Positions 1 through 8,642 of a DNA stretch of 64,000 bases are shown here, piece by piece. The stretch comes from AAA044-D11 sp965268275. Its GTDB lineage: Bacteria; Actinomycetota; Actinomycetes; Nanopelagicales; Nanopelagicaceae. The stretch covers positions 186,001-250,000 of the forward strand of contig OZ254168.1 of the NCBI GenBank assembly GCA_965268275.1, in the 5' to 3' direction. Position numbers and translations under genes: made by a program. A model generated the notes under the pieces. It ran no database searches, was not told where the DNA came from, and worked only from the letters and a program-made list of their open reading frames with translations. Numbering within the stretch: position 1 is the stretch's first letter; every line of letters begins with the position of its first letter.

Positions 1-387
1 GAAGCCGTGAATCTCAATAGAACTAAAGAATTGTTTGAAGCTCAAGTAACTCGCGCAGCACGCAGATTACCTGCCCTAAAGATTCCTAATTCGCCATCGG
101 GCATTGCTGGTGTCTATGACGTGGCTGCGGATTGGACTCCAATTTATGACCGAACAGATCTAGTTGGATTTTTTGTTGCGATTGGCACCAGTGGGAATCA
201 GTTTAAGAATGCCCCAATGGTTGGAAAGCTGATGACAGAGTTAATCGAAGCAGTAAGAGCGGGCAAAGATCACGATATAGACCCGGTAAAGGTGCGAGCA
301 GAGCGCACAGGTAATGAGATAAACCTAGGGGCATTTTCACGTAAGCGAGCATTCAATGCTGATAACACCGGAACAGTGATGGGTTAG
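1..387 (+). CDS. FAD-dependent oxidoreductase (DAO family), C-terminal part
   Basis: The reading frame is open from the first base of the window, so the gene starts upstream and only about 128 C-terminal residues are seen. The segment running from SGIAGVYDVAADWTPIYD to GFFVAIGTSGNQFKNAP matches the end of D-amino-acid/sarcosine-oxidase-beta type FAD enzymes, where the last FAD contacts precede a C-terminal helix (GKLMTELIEAV). Such enzymes oxidise amines or N-methylated amino acids, but the substrate cannot be inferred from this fragment. A short-chain dehydrogenase follows 29 bases downstream and may be co-transcribed. The GTG at position 7 is probably not the true start. Confidence 0.75.
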   Translation, partial: EAVNLNRTKELFEAQVTRAARRLPALKIPNSPSGIAGVYDVAADWTPIYDRTDLVGFFVAIGTSGNQFKNAPMVGKLMTELIEAVRAGKDHDIDPVKVRAERTGNEINLGAFSRKRAFNADNTGTVMG

Positions 388-416
388 GGTTTTATGATTT
401 GTGGAAGACTAACTTT

Positions 417-1151
417 ATGAGCAGCAAAATCGCAGTTGTTACAGGCGCTGGTGGCGGAATGGGTGGCGCTATAACCGCCCGACTTGTAGAAGATAAATTC
501 CACGTAGTTGCACTTGATATAAATGCCGCAAACCTTGAAATATTGAAAGATAAATTCTCAACCAATGTAACAACTTTTACCGTTGATTTAACATCCGCCG
601 ACAAAATCGCTGAAGTTTTTATGATGATAAAAGCAAAATTCGGCGGGGTAGATGCCCTAGTAAATAATGCAGGGGATTGCTTTATGTCCGAATTTCCTAA
701 TATTCCGGCAGCGGAATTTGATAAGCAGATGGCCGTGAATTTCTCTTCTGCTTTCCATTGCTCACAAGAATCAGTCAAGTTAATGCTAGAACGTCCAGGT
801 ATTAAGAAAATTGTGAATATCTCTTCCAATGGGGCTTATAACTTCGACGTATTTGACCCACCGCACTATCGCGCGAGCAAGGCAGCGATGGATACCTTGA
901 CTAAGGATTTGGCACGTCGATATGCAAGCGAAGGTATCTGCGTAAATTCAATTGCTCCCGCGATGACTGAATCACCGTTATTTAAAGTGCTTAGCGATGA
1001 AATTTTAAAGAAGGCCATCTCTCAAATGCCACGGGGCGCTGCGATGAAACCAGATGAAATTGCGGCTTGGGTTGGCTTTTTAATTTCCAGTGCTGGCGAT
1101 GTCTCTAGCGGCAATGTGATTATTTTGAATCAAGGTCGAGACGTTCGATAG
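417..1151 (+). CDS. Short-chain dehydrogenase/reductase (SDR)
   Basis: A classical SDR of 244 residues that oxidises or reduces a hydroxyl/keto group with NAD(P). It shows the TGAGGGMG nucleotide-binding motif (residues 9-16), NNAG (83-86), a serine pair near 136-137 and the catalytic YxxxK (Y151, K155). The ATG at 417 is preferred over the upstream TTG at 399 because it begins right at the Rossmann strand (MSSKIAVVTG). It follows the FAD oxidoreductase fragment by 29 bases on the same strand and may act in the same pathway. The substrate is unknown; the C-terminus ends shortly after the usual G-x-x-I-x-x-N/D-x-G segment. Confidence 0.8.
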   Translation: MSSKIAVVTGAGGGMGGAITARLVEDKFHVVALDINAANLEILKDKFSTNVTTFTVDLTSADKIAEVFMMIKAKFGGVDALVNNAGDCFMSEFPNIPAAEFDKQMAVNFSSAFHCSQESVKLMLERPGIKKIVNISSNGAYNFDVFDPPHYRASKAAMDTLTKDLARRYASEGICVNSIAPAMTESPLFKVLSDEILKKAISQMPRGAAMKPDEIAAWVGFLISSAGDVSSGNVIILNQGRDVR

Positions 1152-1163
1152 CTAACTTTTTAG

Positions 1164-1937
1164 TTAGTTATAAAAGTAAGGTGCTTTCTTTAGCTCTTTC
1201 CACTGCTCTGGTCCATGACCATAAATAACATAGGCATCGTGCTCTTTAGCTAAATCCAATATTCGATTAGCGCTAGCTATCGCTTGGGCTGGATCTGTTG
1301 CATCTAGACACCCCTCACTTACTTCAGACTCTCGAGAGATTGCATCGCTAGTCAATAAGTAAGAACCAGAGTTGGGGAGCGTTAGCAGGATTGAAAGCTC
1401 GCCTGGCGTATGTCCTGGCACATGCAGAATTTTAAAGTTGGTTCCAAATTCGTAATCTGAATCAATCAGCAGATATTCAGCCTCTGGCCAATCTAAAGGC
1501 CGCTTGCCCCTCCAGTAAATTGGTTGCTCTAGCTCTCTTTCTTCTTTGCCGATGATTATTGGCACACCTGGAAACCCATCTATGTTGCCGACATGATCAA
1601 TGTGCGTGTGAGTGATGATCAAAAAATCTATATCGGACTTAGTCCATCCAAGTTTTGCCAATTGCGATGCTGGTTGGTTCTCGTGAGTGAGTTCCAGAAG
1701 CTCTCCAAACTCACCTAAGTTATCTTCTAATGAAGCCTGCTCAATGTTTTGGGCATATTTTGCTGGAAACCCAGTATCGATAAGGATTTTCTCGCCTGCA
1801 CTTGTTTCAACCAAAAACCCAGGTATTCCAATAATTCGACCGTTGGCATGAACTGTAAAAAGTCCAAAATCTAGAACAGCTAGCGAAACCGGATGGCCAA
1901 CCAATTTTTTAGAAGAAAGCAAAGTTATATCTTTCAC
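1164..1937 (-). CDS. AHL-lactonase-like metallo-beta-lactamase-fold hydrolase
   Basis: A 257-residue metallo-beta-lactamase-fold hydrolase closest in layout to N-acyl-homoserine lactonases (AiiA/AttM type). Metal ligands are visible: HTHIDH (H110, H112, D114, H115), H176 in the HVPGHTPGE block, D198 in TSDAI and H241 in YGHGPEQW. It lacks a signal peptide, so it should be cytoplasmic. The GTG at 1937 is chosen because an AAGGAG box lies 6 bases upstream; the TTG at 1955 would put that box inside the gene. It lies downstream of livK on the same strand but behind a strong hairpin terminator. Quorum quenching is possible, but many relatives hydrolyse other lactones, so the substrate is open. Confidence 0.75.
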   Translation of the reverse strand: MKDITLLSSKKLVGHPVSLAVLDFGLFTVHANGRIIGIPGFLVETSAGEKILIDTGFPAKYAQNIEQASLEDNLGEFGELLELTHENQPASQLAKLGWTKSDIDFLIITHTHIDHVGNIDGFPGVPIIIGKEERELEQPIYWRGKRPLDWPEAEYLLIDSDYEFGTNFKILHVPGHTPGELSILLTLPNSGSYLLTSDAISRESEVSEGCLDATDPAQAIASANRILDLAKEHDAYVIYGHGPEQWKELKKAPYFYN

Positions 1938-1970
1938 CCTGTTCTCCTTCTTCAATTTGTTAACGATAAA

Positions 1971-2005
1971 AAAATTAGGCCCTAGATTTCCTAGGGCCTA
2001 ATTTT
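1971..2005 (-). terminator. Strong intrinsic terminator downstream of livK
   Basis: A perfect 15-bp inverted repeat (AAAATTAGGCCCTAG, 5-base loop, CTAGGGCCTAATTTT) with A/T-rich flanks that give a U-run on either strand. It sits 48 bases after the livK stop on the minus strand and just before the lactonase gene, so it probably ends the livK transcript and separates the two genes. Confidence 0.85.
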
Positions 2006-2053
2006 CAAGATAATCCTTCGACGTCAGTTATAGAACTGACTTTAAGGATTTAT

Positions 2054-3304
2054 TTAGAAGCGAACATCCTCGGCATCATTAGAGCTGAGTTTTCCATCAG
2101 CACCAATCTTGAATACGCGGAATAGTGCTCCACTTGAATCTCCAGCTGCGTCAAACTTTGCAGTGGTCCAAGCACCTTGGTAGGTAAAGCTCTTACCCGC
2201 TGCTGCTGCCTTAACGGCATCAGTTAGCTTGGTCCATGGAATGTTAGCTCCACCCTTAGCACCTGAAACGGCGCGCAGGCTCTTTGAGATAACTGAAGCT
2301 TTGTTGCTCTTTCCATGAATTGCTGCAAGGCATAGAAGAACTGTTGCGTCGTAACCTGAAGCGTCAACGAAAGTTTCCTTTGTTGATGGCTTTGCAGCTT
2401 TACGATCCTTCTTCCACTTTGCAGAGTTAACACCGATTGACTTTGCAGCAGTTCCACTAGCGCCAGCCATGATGTCGACACCAATTGTGCTGATTACTGC
2501 TTCGTCATACATAGCTTCTGTGAAGAATGTCTTCTTTGCATCCCATGCGCCGGTACGAACCAATGCAGGTCCAACCTTGGCAAATGTGTCAGGGAAATCA
2601 ACGATTACCCAGACATCTGGTGAGCCTTCTGTTAGAAGCTTTGCTTCTGAATCAAATGTTGCGTTATCTGGGTTCCAAAGAACTTTACGTCCGATGTCGC
2701 CGCCGCCTTTAACCCATTCGTTGGTTACAACGTTTGCTAGAGCAGTTCCGAATGCATCGTTACGTGCACCAATGCTTAGAGTTACTGTCTTGCCGAACTT
2801 CTTCTGAACGGCTGCAACAATTACTTTGCCTTGGAAAGCATCAGATGGATAGGTGCGGAACAACAAATCCTTATCTGCGAACTTTGTGATTGTTGGGCTT
2901 GATGCTGCAGTAGCAATCATGACCACATTGTTAGGAACAGTTACAGATTGGGCAGCAGAAACTGTAGAACCAGAAGTTAGTGGTCCAACAATTGCATTTA
3001 CCTTGTTGCTCTTTACGAGCTTGGTTGCTGCTTCTACTGCAAGTGCAGGAGTTGCTTGATCATCTTCTGAAGCAACGATCTTGCAAGTTCCAGCTACCTT
3101 TGCAGCTTTCATAGCTTTTGTAACTTGCTCTGCGCCGAATTCTGCAGCAGTAGTCAAGCCAATACCGTAATCAGCATTTCCACCTGTCAGTGGGTGAATA
3201 GTACCAATCTTCATATCTACTCCAGCAGCTTGTGCTGGAAGTGCGCCAACAACAAGTGCCGAAGCAATTGCTGAAGCCAAAACTACATATTTAGCTTTCT
3301 TCAT
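2054..3304 (-). CDS. livK: Branched-chain amino acid type ABC transporter, substrate-binding protein
   Basis: The periplasmic-type binding protein (416 residues) of the HAAT/Liv ABC importer family; after export it captures amino acids or small amides. A Sec signal peptide is clear: MKKAK, a hydrophobic stretch, then ALPAQAAG with likely cleavage near residue 27. There is no lipobox cysteine. The mature part starts with the family-typical IGTIHPLTGGNADYG and ligand-cleft features. A GGAGAG box lies just before the ATG. It is the last gene of livH-livM-livG-livF-livK, 168 bases after livF, which leaves room for its own promoter. The ligand cannot be told from sequence: leucine-type amino acids, urea or amides are all possible. 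Confidence 0.88.
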   Translation of the reverse strand: MKKAKYVVLASAIASALVVGALPAQAAGVDMKIGTIHPLTGGNADYGIGLTTAAEFGAEQVTKAMKAAKVAGTCKIVASEDDQATPALAVEAATKLVKSNKVNAIVGPLTSGSTVSAAQSVTVPNNVVMIATAASSPTITKFADKDLLFRTYPSDAFQGKVIVAAVQKKFGKTVTLSIGARNDAFGTALANVVTNEWVKGGGDIGRKVLWNPDNATFDSEAKLLTEGSPDVWVIVDFPDTFAKVGPALVRTGAWDAKKTFFTEAMYDEAVISTIGVDIMAGASGTAAKSIGVNSAKWKKDRKAAKPSTKETFVDASGYDATVLLCLAAIHGKSNKASVISKSLRAVSGAKGGANIPWTKLTDAVKAAAAGKSFTYQGAWTTAKFDAAGDSSGALFRVFKIGADGKLSSNDAEDVRF

Positions 3305-3472
3305 ATCTCTCCTAGGTTTAACTTAACTTTTTAGGTTAAGGCAAGTAGCTACATAGCGCGATAAATGTAACTTTAATCCCATAAAAATAAAAGGGCCACT
3401 GAGGTGATTTATCTACGTCCGATAGCGCTTTTAGGAGATTTATACGTAAGAGTTATAACTTTTTGGTAACAA

Positions 3473-4216
3473 TTATTTCTTTCCTAGATAAATCCCCACA
3501 ATTTCAGGGTCATCTACCAGGGCTGATCCGACGCCTTCGTGACGGTTGCGCCCCATGTCGAGAACATATCCATAATCAGAAATCGCTAGTGCCCGTCGTG
3601 CATTTTGTTCGACCATCAAAATTGTTACACCAGAGCGGTTAATTCGAACTAGGTCATCAAATAATTGATCAACTAGCGCAGGTGCTAAACCAGCTGAAGG
3701 TTCATCAAGTAACAAAATACTAGGTGAAGACATTAGTGCTCTAGCCATCGCTAACATTTGACGTTGACCACCGGACAAAGTACCGGCACGATCTTTAAAA
3801 CGTTTCTTCAAATCAGGGTAATTTTGATAAATCTCTTCTCGAATTTCATCTAAAGACCTATTTGTGAAATTCACATAACCAACTTCAAGATTCTCATCAA
3901 TGCTTAGAGCCGGAAAAGTGTTATCGATTTGCGGCACGTAGCCCACACCAATTTTGGATAAGTTGTGAGGCTTTGTTGCAAGCACATCAATGGCAACTCC
4001 ATCTTTATTTAGCATTACCGAACCAGATGTAACTTTTGCGATTCCATACACCGCTTTCAAAATGGTAGATTTTCCTGCACCATTTGGCCCAACGATCGTG
4101 ACGATATTCTTCTCAGGAACATTGATGGAAACACCATTTAGGATTTGGATATCACCATAACCACCTTGAAGATTCGAAACTGTAAATAGTGAATTAGTTG
4201 AACTGTTTTCAGCCAT
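3473..4216 (-). CDS. livF: Branched-chain amino acid type ABC transporter, ATPase LivF
   Basis: A cytoplasmic ATPase (247 residues) that powers the Liv-type importer together with LivG. It shows Walker A GPNGAGKS, Q-loop VPQ, signature LSGGQRQ, Walker B ILLLDEPS and the switch region VEQNARRAL. The Q in the H-loop position (EQN) is usual for LivF. The ATG is directly adjacent to the livG stop, so translation is coupled. It is transcribed from the livH promoter region. Confidence 0.92.
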   Translation of the reverse strand: MAENSSTNSLFTVSNLQGGYGDIQILNGVSINVPEKNIVTIVGPNGAGKSTILKAVYGIAKVTSGSVMLNKDGVAIDVLATKPHNLSKIGVGYVPQIDNTFPALSIDENLEVGYVNFTNRSLDEIREEIYQNYPDLKKRFKDRAGTLSGGQRQMLAMARALMSSPSILLLDEPSAGLAPALVDQLFDDLVRINRSGVTILMVEQNARRALAISDYGYVLDMGRNRHEGVGSALVDDPEIVGIYLGKK

Positions 4217-5011
4217 CTAAGAATCCTTCCGGCGAGAGCCTAGGTATGCATCAATGACTAAGTCGTTTTCGTAGATTGAATTTGGCAGGCCATCTGCAAT
4301 TATCTTTCCATCGGCCATAACGATAACTCGGTCTGAAATATTCATTACTGTTTCTAGGTCATGTTCAATCAGTAAAAAAGTAATTGCTTGTTCTTTTCGA
4401 AGTGCGGCCAAAACTGTTAAGAGTTTTTCTACCAAGGTTGGATTTACGCCTGCAAATGGTTCGTCGAGAAGCAACATAGATGGGTTTGTCATCAAGGCTC
4501 GAGATAAATCAAGAAGTTTGCGTTGGCCACCAGAAAGAATTCCGGCATATTCATCAGCAAACTTAGTTAATCCAACATTATCAAGTCGGCGCATAGCTTC
4601 TTCGCGGGCTGCTGCTTCAAAGGATTTTCTTGCTCTTGGATTTAGAAAGCCCAGAAGATTGTCTCCTGGATTACCCTGGACTGCCATCATTAAATTTTCG
4701 GCAACGGTAAGTCTTCTAATTACCTTTGCACCCTGGAAGGTACGCACAAGTCCTCTTTGTGCAATCTTGTGAGCATGAATTGAATGAATTGCTTCACCCT
4801 TAAAAAGGATCTCTCCAGAGCTGACTTTATTCATTCCACTCAATAGATTGAATAATGAAGTTTTACCAGCGCCGTTAGGTCCAATTACAGAAGTAAAAGA
4901 GTTTTCAGTTATCGTAAAGCTAACGTTCTGAACTGGCTTAACGCCACCAAAACTTACAGAAATATCTCTCACATCTAAGATGGCTGAATTAGTTACTTTT
5001 GAATTCTCCAT
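4217..5011 (-). CDS. livG: Branched-chain amino acid type ABC transporter, ATPase LivG
   Basis: The partner ATPase (264 residues) of LivF. Walker A GPNGAGKT, signature LSGGQRKLLDL, Walker B MLLLDEPFAGVNP and H-loop IEHDLETV are all intact. The C-terminal extension with NDLVIDAYLG is typical of LivG (BCA_ABC_TP_C region). It starts 2 bases after the livM stop and abuts livF. Confidence 0.92.
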   Translation of the reverse strand: MENSKVTNSAILDVRDISVSFGGVKPVQNVSFTITENSFTSVIGPNGAGKTSLFNLLSGMNKVSSGEILFKGEAIHSIHAHKIAQRGLVRTFQGAKVIRRLTVAENLMMAVQGNPGDNLLGFLNPRARKSFEAAAREEAMRRLDNVGLTKFADEYAGILSGGQRKLLDLSRALMTNPSMLLLDEPFAGVNPTLVEKLLTVLAALRKEQAITFLLIEHDLETVMNISDRVIVMADGKIIADGLPNSIYENDLVIDAYLGSRRKDS

Positions 5012-5013
5012 CT

Positions 5014-5994
5014 TTACTCCAAAACCATTTCTTGGCGCTTACCAAATAAGCCTTGAGGCCTTTTGACCATGAGTAAAACAATTACTAAGCCAATTAAGAA
5101 GACTCGAAGATAGGCTCTTTCCGGTGACGATAGGAGTGAGAGTGGCCAAAATTCTAAGAACCGAGTCGAGCCGTAGAGGAAACCAAAGAAGATTGCGGCA
5201 ATGAGCAATCCTTTTACTCGAGTGGCTCCGGCAAGAATCAGGATCATCCAGCCGTAGAAAGTGACAATTCGAAGGAAATCTTCAGGGGCTAATAGCGCAA
5301 ATTGCAGCGCCCAGAAGACGCCTGCGATTCCACCAAAAACTGAACCGATAATTAAAGTCTGAAGTCTGAAGCGGAAGACATTTTTTCCAAGCGAACGTGG
5401 GACATCGTCATCCTCACGAGTTGCCCGGAGGACTCTTGACCAAGAAGTTTTTTGCAACCTTGAAGAAATCCAAATGAATAAGAAGAAAAATGGCCAAACA
5501 ACTAAAACCATTGATAAATCGCGAGATGCTTCATCGCCAATAATTGGATATAAACGTTCTGAGATCCAATTTAAAATTAAATCTGGTTGATCGGTATAAC
5601 CCCCAAATCCATTTGGGCTTGGAATCGCAAGTGATCCTTGAGTTCCGCCTGTGATGTTGTCAGTATTTAGAATCCAGTACCGAACAATTTCGGCGAACGC
5701 GATACTTGCAATTGCAAAGTAGTCACCGCTCAAACGTAGCGTTGTTAAACCAAGTAGGGCTCCCAAGAAAGCAGCGAGTACGACTCCCAAGAGAGCTGCC
5801 CACCAAAAATTCCATTGATATGTGATTACTAATACTGCAATTGTGTAGCCCGAGACCGCCATCATTCCGACATGGCCAAAATTCATAATTCCGCCAACAC
5901 CATATTGGATCTGAAGTCCCAACGAAAAAATTCCGTAAATGCCAGCTAAAGCTAAAACGAAAATCCAAAACCCTGGTTGTAAGAATGCATCCAT
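5014..5994 (-). CDS. livM: Branched-chain amino acid type ABC transporter, permease LivM
   Basis: An inner-membrane permease (326 residues) with about 8-10 hydrophobic segments. The family motifs GGIMNFGHVGMMAVSGY near the N-terminus and SIAFAEIVRYW / GGTQGSLAIPSP in the middle are typical of LivM. It pairs with LivH to form the channel. It lies between livH and livG with gaps of only 2 bases on each side, so the subunits are translationally coupled. Confidence 0.92.
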   Translation of the reverse strand: MDAFLQPGFWIFVLALAGIYGIFSLGLQIQYGVGGIMNFGHVGMMAVSGYTIAVLVITYQWNFWWAALLGVVLAAFLGALLGLTTLRLSGDYFAIASIAFAEIVRYWILNTDNITGGTQGSLAIPSPNGFGGYTDQPDLILNWISERLYPIIGDEASRDLSMVLVVWPFFFLFIWISSRLQKTSWSRVLRATREDDDVPRSLGKNVFRFRLQTLIIGSVFGGIAGVFWALQFALLAPEDFLRIVTFYGWMILILAGATRVKGLLIAAIFFGFLYGSTRFLEFWPLSLLSSPERAYLRVFLIGLVIVLLMVKRPQGLFGKRQEMVLE

Positions 5995-5996
5995 GT

Positions 5997-6890
5997 CTAG
6001 ACCTTTCTCGCCCGGTAGCCAAAGATTCCTTCAGGCTTGAAAAGAAGGACTAAAACTAAAGCCGCAAAGGCTACAACTGGCTTGTAGTTACTTGGCACTC
6101 CGCCAAAGAAAATACTTAATTGAGATAACTCGGTAATCAATCCGAGTAGCAACCCACCGGCTAGCGCACCATAAGCATCACCAATAGTTCCAAGCACTAC
6201 TGCGGCGAAGAATGATAAAAGTAAGCTTTCGCCCATTGAATTATTGAATTGACCTTGAACAAGTCCTTGAAAAACTCCGGCAAGTGAACCTAAGGCTCCA
6301 GAAATTAGCCAAGTTGCAAGAACTACGCGATCTACATTGATTCCCGAAACTGAAGCTAGGCCAGGATTATTGGCGTATGCACGCATATCTTTGCCGATTC
6401 GTGCTTTAGCAATGAAGAGAGCGATAGTTAAAATCGATGCAGAAGCAAAGATTAAAACCAGTAACTGAGTTTGAGGAATTCGGGCTCCGAAGAAATCATA
6501 AGTTTTTAGAATATCAATATTGAATTTACGAGTTTCTGTGCCGAACAAAAATTGAATTATTGGTCGCAGCATTAAAGCAACGCCAGTTGCGACTAAGAAG
6601 AGAGCAAGGGTTCCAGCTTTATTGCGACGCAAATTTCGCCAAAGAACTAGCTCTAAGAACCAACTTATTCCCATTCCTGCAAGCATCGAAACAATTATGG
6701 AGAAGAAGAAATTCAATTCTAAAGTCACGCTTAAAAAATACGTTATAAATGCGCCTAACGTTAAGAAGTCACCAGCCGCAAAATTTACTAATCTGAGAAC
6801 ACTGTAAAGAAGTGAGATGCCAACTGCTGCAATTGCAAAGATGCAACCGACTACTAGGCCATTGAAGAAATACTGGATGAAATCAGCCAT
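5997..6890 (-). CDS. livH: Branched-chain amino acid type ABC transporter, permease LivH
   Basis: An inner-membrane permease (297 residues), first gene of the liv operon. It has the N-terminal FFNGLVVGCIFAIAAVGISLLYSVLRLVNFAAGD region (quoted only as a family hallmark at residues 8-41) and a C-terminal VPSNYKPVVAFAALVLVLLFKPEG block typical of LivH. An AAGGAATGG box precedes the ATG. A promoter and a palindrome lie in the 144-base upstream gap. Confidence 0.9.
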   Translation of the reverse strand: MADFIQYFFNGLVVGCIFAIAAVGISLLYSVLRLVNFAAGDFLTLGAFITYFLSVTLELNFFFSIIVSMLAGMGISWFLELVLWRNLRRNKAGTLALFLVATGVALMLRPIIQFLFGTETRKFNIDILKTYDFFGARIPQTQLLVLIFASASILTIALFIAKARIGKDMRAYANNPGLASVSGINVDRVVLATWLISGALGSLAGVFQGLVQGQFNNSMGESLLLSFFAAVVLGTIGDAYGALAGGLLLGLITELSQLSIFFGGVPSNYKPVVAFAALVLVLLFKPEGIFGYRARKV

Positions 6891-6925
6891 GATTTAAGTT
6901 CCATTCCTTCGCTGCGTAGGTTTAG

Positions 6926-6943
6926 TCGCAAATCTAGTTGCGA
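6926..6943. promoter_or_regulatory. Palindrome (operator-like) in the livH leader
   Basis: TCGCAA-ATCTAG-TTGCGA is an inverted repeat with 6-bp arms, located just downstream of the predicted start point of the livH promoter. Its position would suit a repressor site blocking early elongation. No cognate regulator is encoded nearby. Confidence 0.45.
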
Positions 6944-6953
6944 TCAGGTTGGA

Positions 6954-6982
6954 AGGCTACCTTTTGAGCGCAATACTTTCAA
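6954..6982 (-). promoter_or_regulatory. Predicted livHMGF promoter
   Basis: On the minus strand, TTGAAA (6977-6982) and TAGCCT (6954-6959) are separated by 17 bases, close to the housekeeping sigma pattern also seen upstream of rpoB and rplJ in this window. Transcription would begin near 6947, leaving a leader of about 57 bases before livH. Confidence 0.6.
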
Positions 6983-7034
6983 CGTTTTTGAGAGAAATGT
7001 CACCAAATAGGCTCTCGCCAGGTGTTAAAGAGTA

Positions 7035-7520
7035 TTACTTTACAGCGGCACCTTTGCGGGCAGCACGTGATAAAAACAGAGCAAAGACAAGAGCTATCAC
7101 AATTCCGGTGTTTACTCCCATTTCAATTAGCGCACGATTGAAATATTCGGTTGTCTTCTCTTTCTCCATAGTGAGAGATGCTCCGACCGTAAGAATATGT
7201 CGCACAGCTGCAATGACACCGATGATCAAAAAGCTATCAAGTTGGAAGATTCCATCTGTAAATCGCACAATTACAGTTCGCATAATTTCCAGAATAATCA
7301 CAACAAACAAAATGTCATTTATCGCCTGAATCATTCCGAGCGGAAAGAATGGGCGAGTCTCGATTAAGCGCTGCAAGCTGTAACCAGCAGCGAGGATTGA
7401 AATAACGAAGAGAAGAATGCCTAAAAAGCCATGCAATATATCTTCAAGCTTATCGATGAAAGTTGCAGGTATTAGCGACTCATCATTTGTGAGCAGACCC
7501 TTTACTGATTTGTATTTCAC
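7035..7520 (-). CDS. PsiE-family membrane protein
   Basis: A 161-residue integral membrane protein of the phosphate-starvation-inducible E (PsiE) family. About four hydrophobic segments are visible (around residues 31-50, 65-85, 98-115 and 133-152), with the conserved LEIMRTVIVRFTDG and IIGVIAAVRHILTV blocks. The biochemical role of the family is unknown. It lies 69 bases downstream of the sugar permease on the same strand, after a short GC-rich hairpin, so it may be read partly from the sugar operon. It ends 144 bases before livH. Confidence 0.8.
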   Translation of the reverse strand: MKYKSVKGLLTNDESLIPATFIDKLEDILHGFLGILLFVISILAAGYSLQRLIETRPFFPLGMIQAINDILFVVIILEIMRTVIVRFTDGIFQLDSFLIIGVIAAVRHILTVGASLTMEKEKTTEYFNRALIEMGVNTGIVIALVFALFLSRAARKGAAVK

Positions 7521-7558
7521 AGTGCCCCCTTTTCATCTTTTCAATTACTAAAGGGTAA

Positions 7559-7578
7559 GCGCGGGTTTGAACCCGCGC
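7559..7578 (-). terminator. Hairpin after the sugar ABC permease gene
   Basis: GCGCGGGT-TTGA-ACCCGCGC is a perfect 8-bp stem placed 11 bases after the permease stop on the minus strand. The following T-run is weak (TTACCCTTTAG), so it may act as a leaky terminator or as an mRNA 3' end stabiliser before the psiE-like gene. Confidence 0.55.
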
Positions 7579-7589
7579 AAGGCGAATTG

Positions 7590-8606
7590 CTAGCTAATTT
7601 CTCCGGTTTTGCGGCGTCGCACGTTATCTCCCCAAACCGCAAGGACGATAACAATGCCCGTAATTACATATTGCCACTCTTGTTGTAGCTCAAGAATACG
7701 TAGACCGTTAACAAGAACCGACATAATCAAGGCACCAATAATGGTTCCACTGATTGTTCCTTTACCGCCAAGAAGTGAAGTTCCACCGATAATTACTGCA
7801 GCGATAGCCTCAAGTTCGTATCCAAGACCAAGATCTGGGCGAGCCGAACCAAGACGTGAAGTCAAAACAACAGCAGCTAGGCCAACATAAAGTCCGCCAA
7901 GTCCATAGATAGCAACAAGCCAGCTGTTTACCTTTACGCCAGATAACTTTGTAGCTGCTTCATTTGAACCAATTGCAAAAGTGTAACGGCCGAGAACTGT
8001 TTTGTTGAGAATTATTGCAGCAACAACTGCGCCCGCAAAGAGAATTAGAACGGCGTTCGGCAGATTTGGAATTAGCGTTCCAATCGCAATCGAATCCCAT
8101 CCTGGAACATCTGTTGTGAAGAGAACTGGCTTTAGGTCAGAGATGATTAACGCAAGACCTTGTGCAGCTTTCATGGTGGCCAGGGTTGCAATGAATGGTG
8201 GCAACTTTAGAAGTGTGATCAAGAGACCGTTGATTACACCACAGAGTCCACCAACAAGAATTCCAACAAGAATTCCGGTCCAAACATTTAGATTTAATCC
8301 TTGAACTAACTTTCCGACAATTATCGCAACAAGAGCAGTCGCGGTTCCGATTGAAAGATCGATACCGCCGGTAATAATGACGAAGGTTGTACCAATCGCC
8401 ATAAGTCCAATGACTGTGGTCGACATCAAAATTCCGCCGGATACGTTCTCCCATGAGGCGAAAACTGGACGCATAATTGTAAAGAAGATGAAGATGACGA
8501 CAAGGCTTGCTAGTGCAAGAACTCGCCCAACTTCACGTTTGGCGTAGGCGACAAGCCGATTTCCGCCTCTAGTTTTTCCTTCAGTTACATTCGTTACATC
8601 AGTCAT
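7590..8606 (-). CDS. Sugar ABC transporter permease (RbsC/RhaP-like)
   Basis: An inner-membrane permease (338 residues) of the BPD_transp_2 family used by carbohydrate uptake (CUT2) importers. It has multiple hydrophobic segments and the family blocks TFVIITGGIDLSIGT and ELEAIAAVIIGGTSLLGGKG. The third gene of the importer after binding protein and ATPase, 36 bases after the ATPase. Genome context with the fucose-type catabolic enzymes suggests L-fucose or another 6-deoxyhexose as the substrate; the permease sequence alone does not decide this. Confidence 0.88.
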   Translation of the reverse strand: MTDVTNVTEGKTRGGNRLVAYAKREVGRVLALASLVVIFIFFTIMRPVFASWENVSGGILMSTTVIGLMAIGTTFVIITGGIDLSIGTATALVAIIVGKLVQGLNLNVWTGILVGILVGGLCGVINGLLITLLKLPPFIATLATMKAAQGLALIISDLKPVLFTTDVPGWDSIAIGTLIPNLPNAVLILFAGAVVAAIILNKTVLGRYTFAIGSNEAATKLSGVKVNSWLVAIYGLGGLYVGLAAVVLTSRLGSARPDLGLGYELEAIAAVIIGGTSLLGGKGTISGTIIGALIMSVLVNGLRILELQQEWQYVITGIVIVLAVWGDNVRRRKTGEIS

Positions 8607-8642
8607 TGCTCTCTCTTTTCCTGGTCTCGTTGAAATTTTAAT

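Noticed and set aside
392..829. 145-codon open frame antisense to the first SDR gene
   Set aside because: Overlaps a clearly conserved SDR on the other strand and shows no domain.
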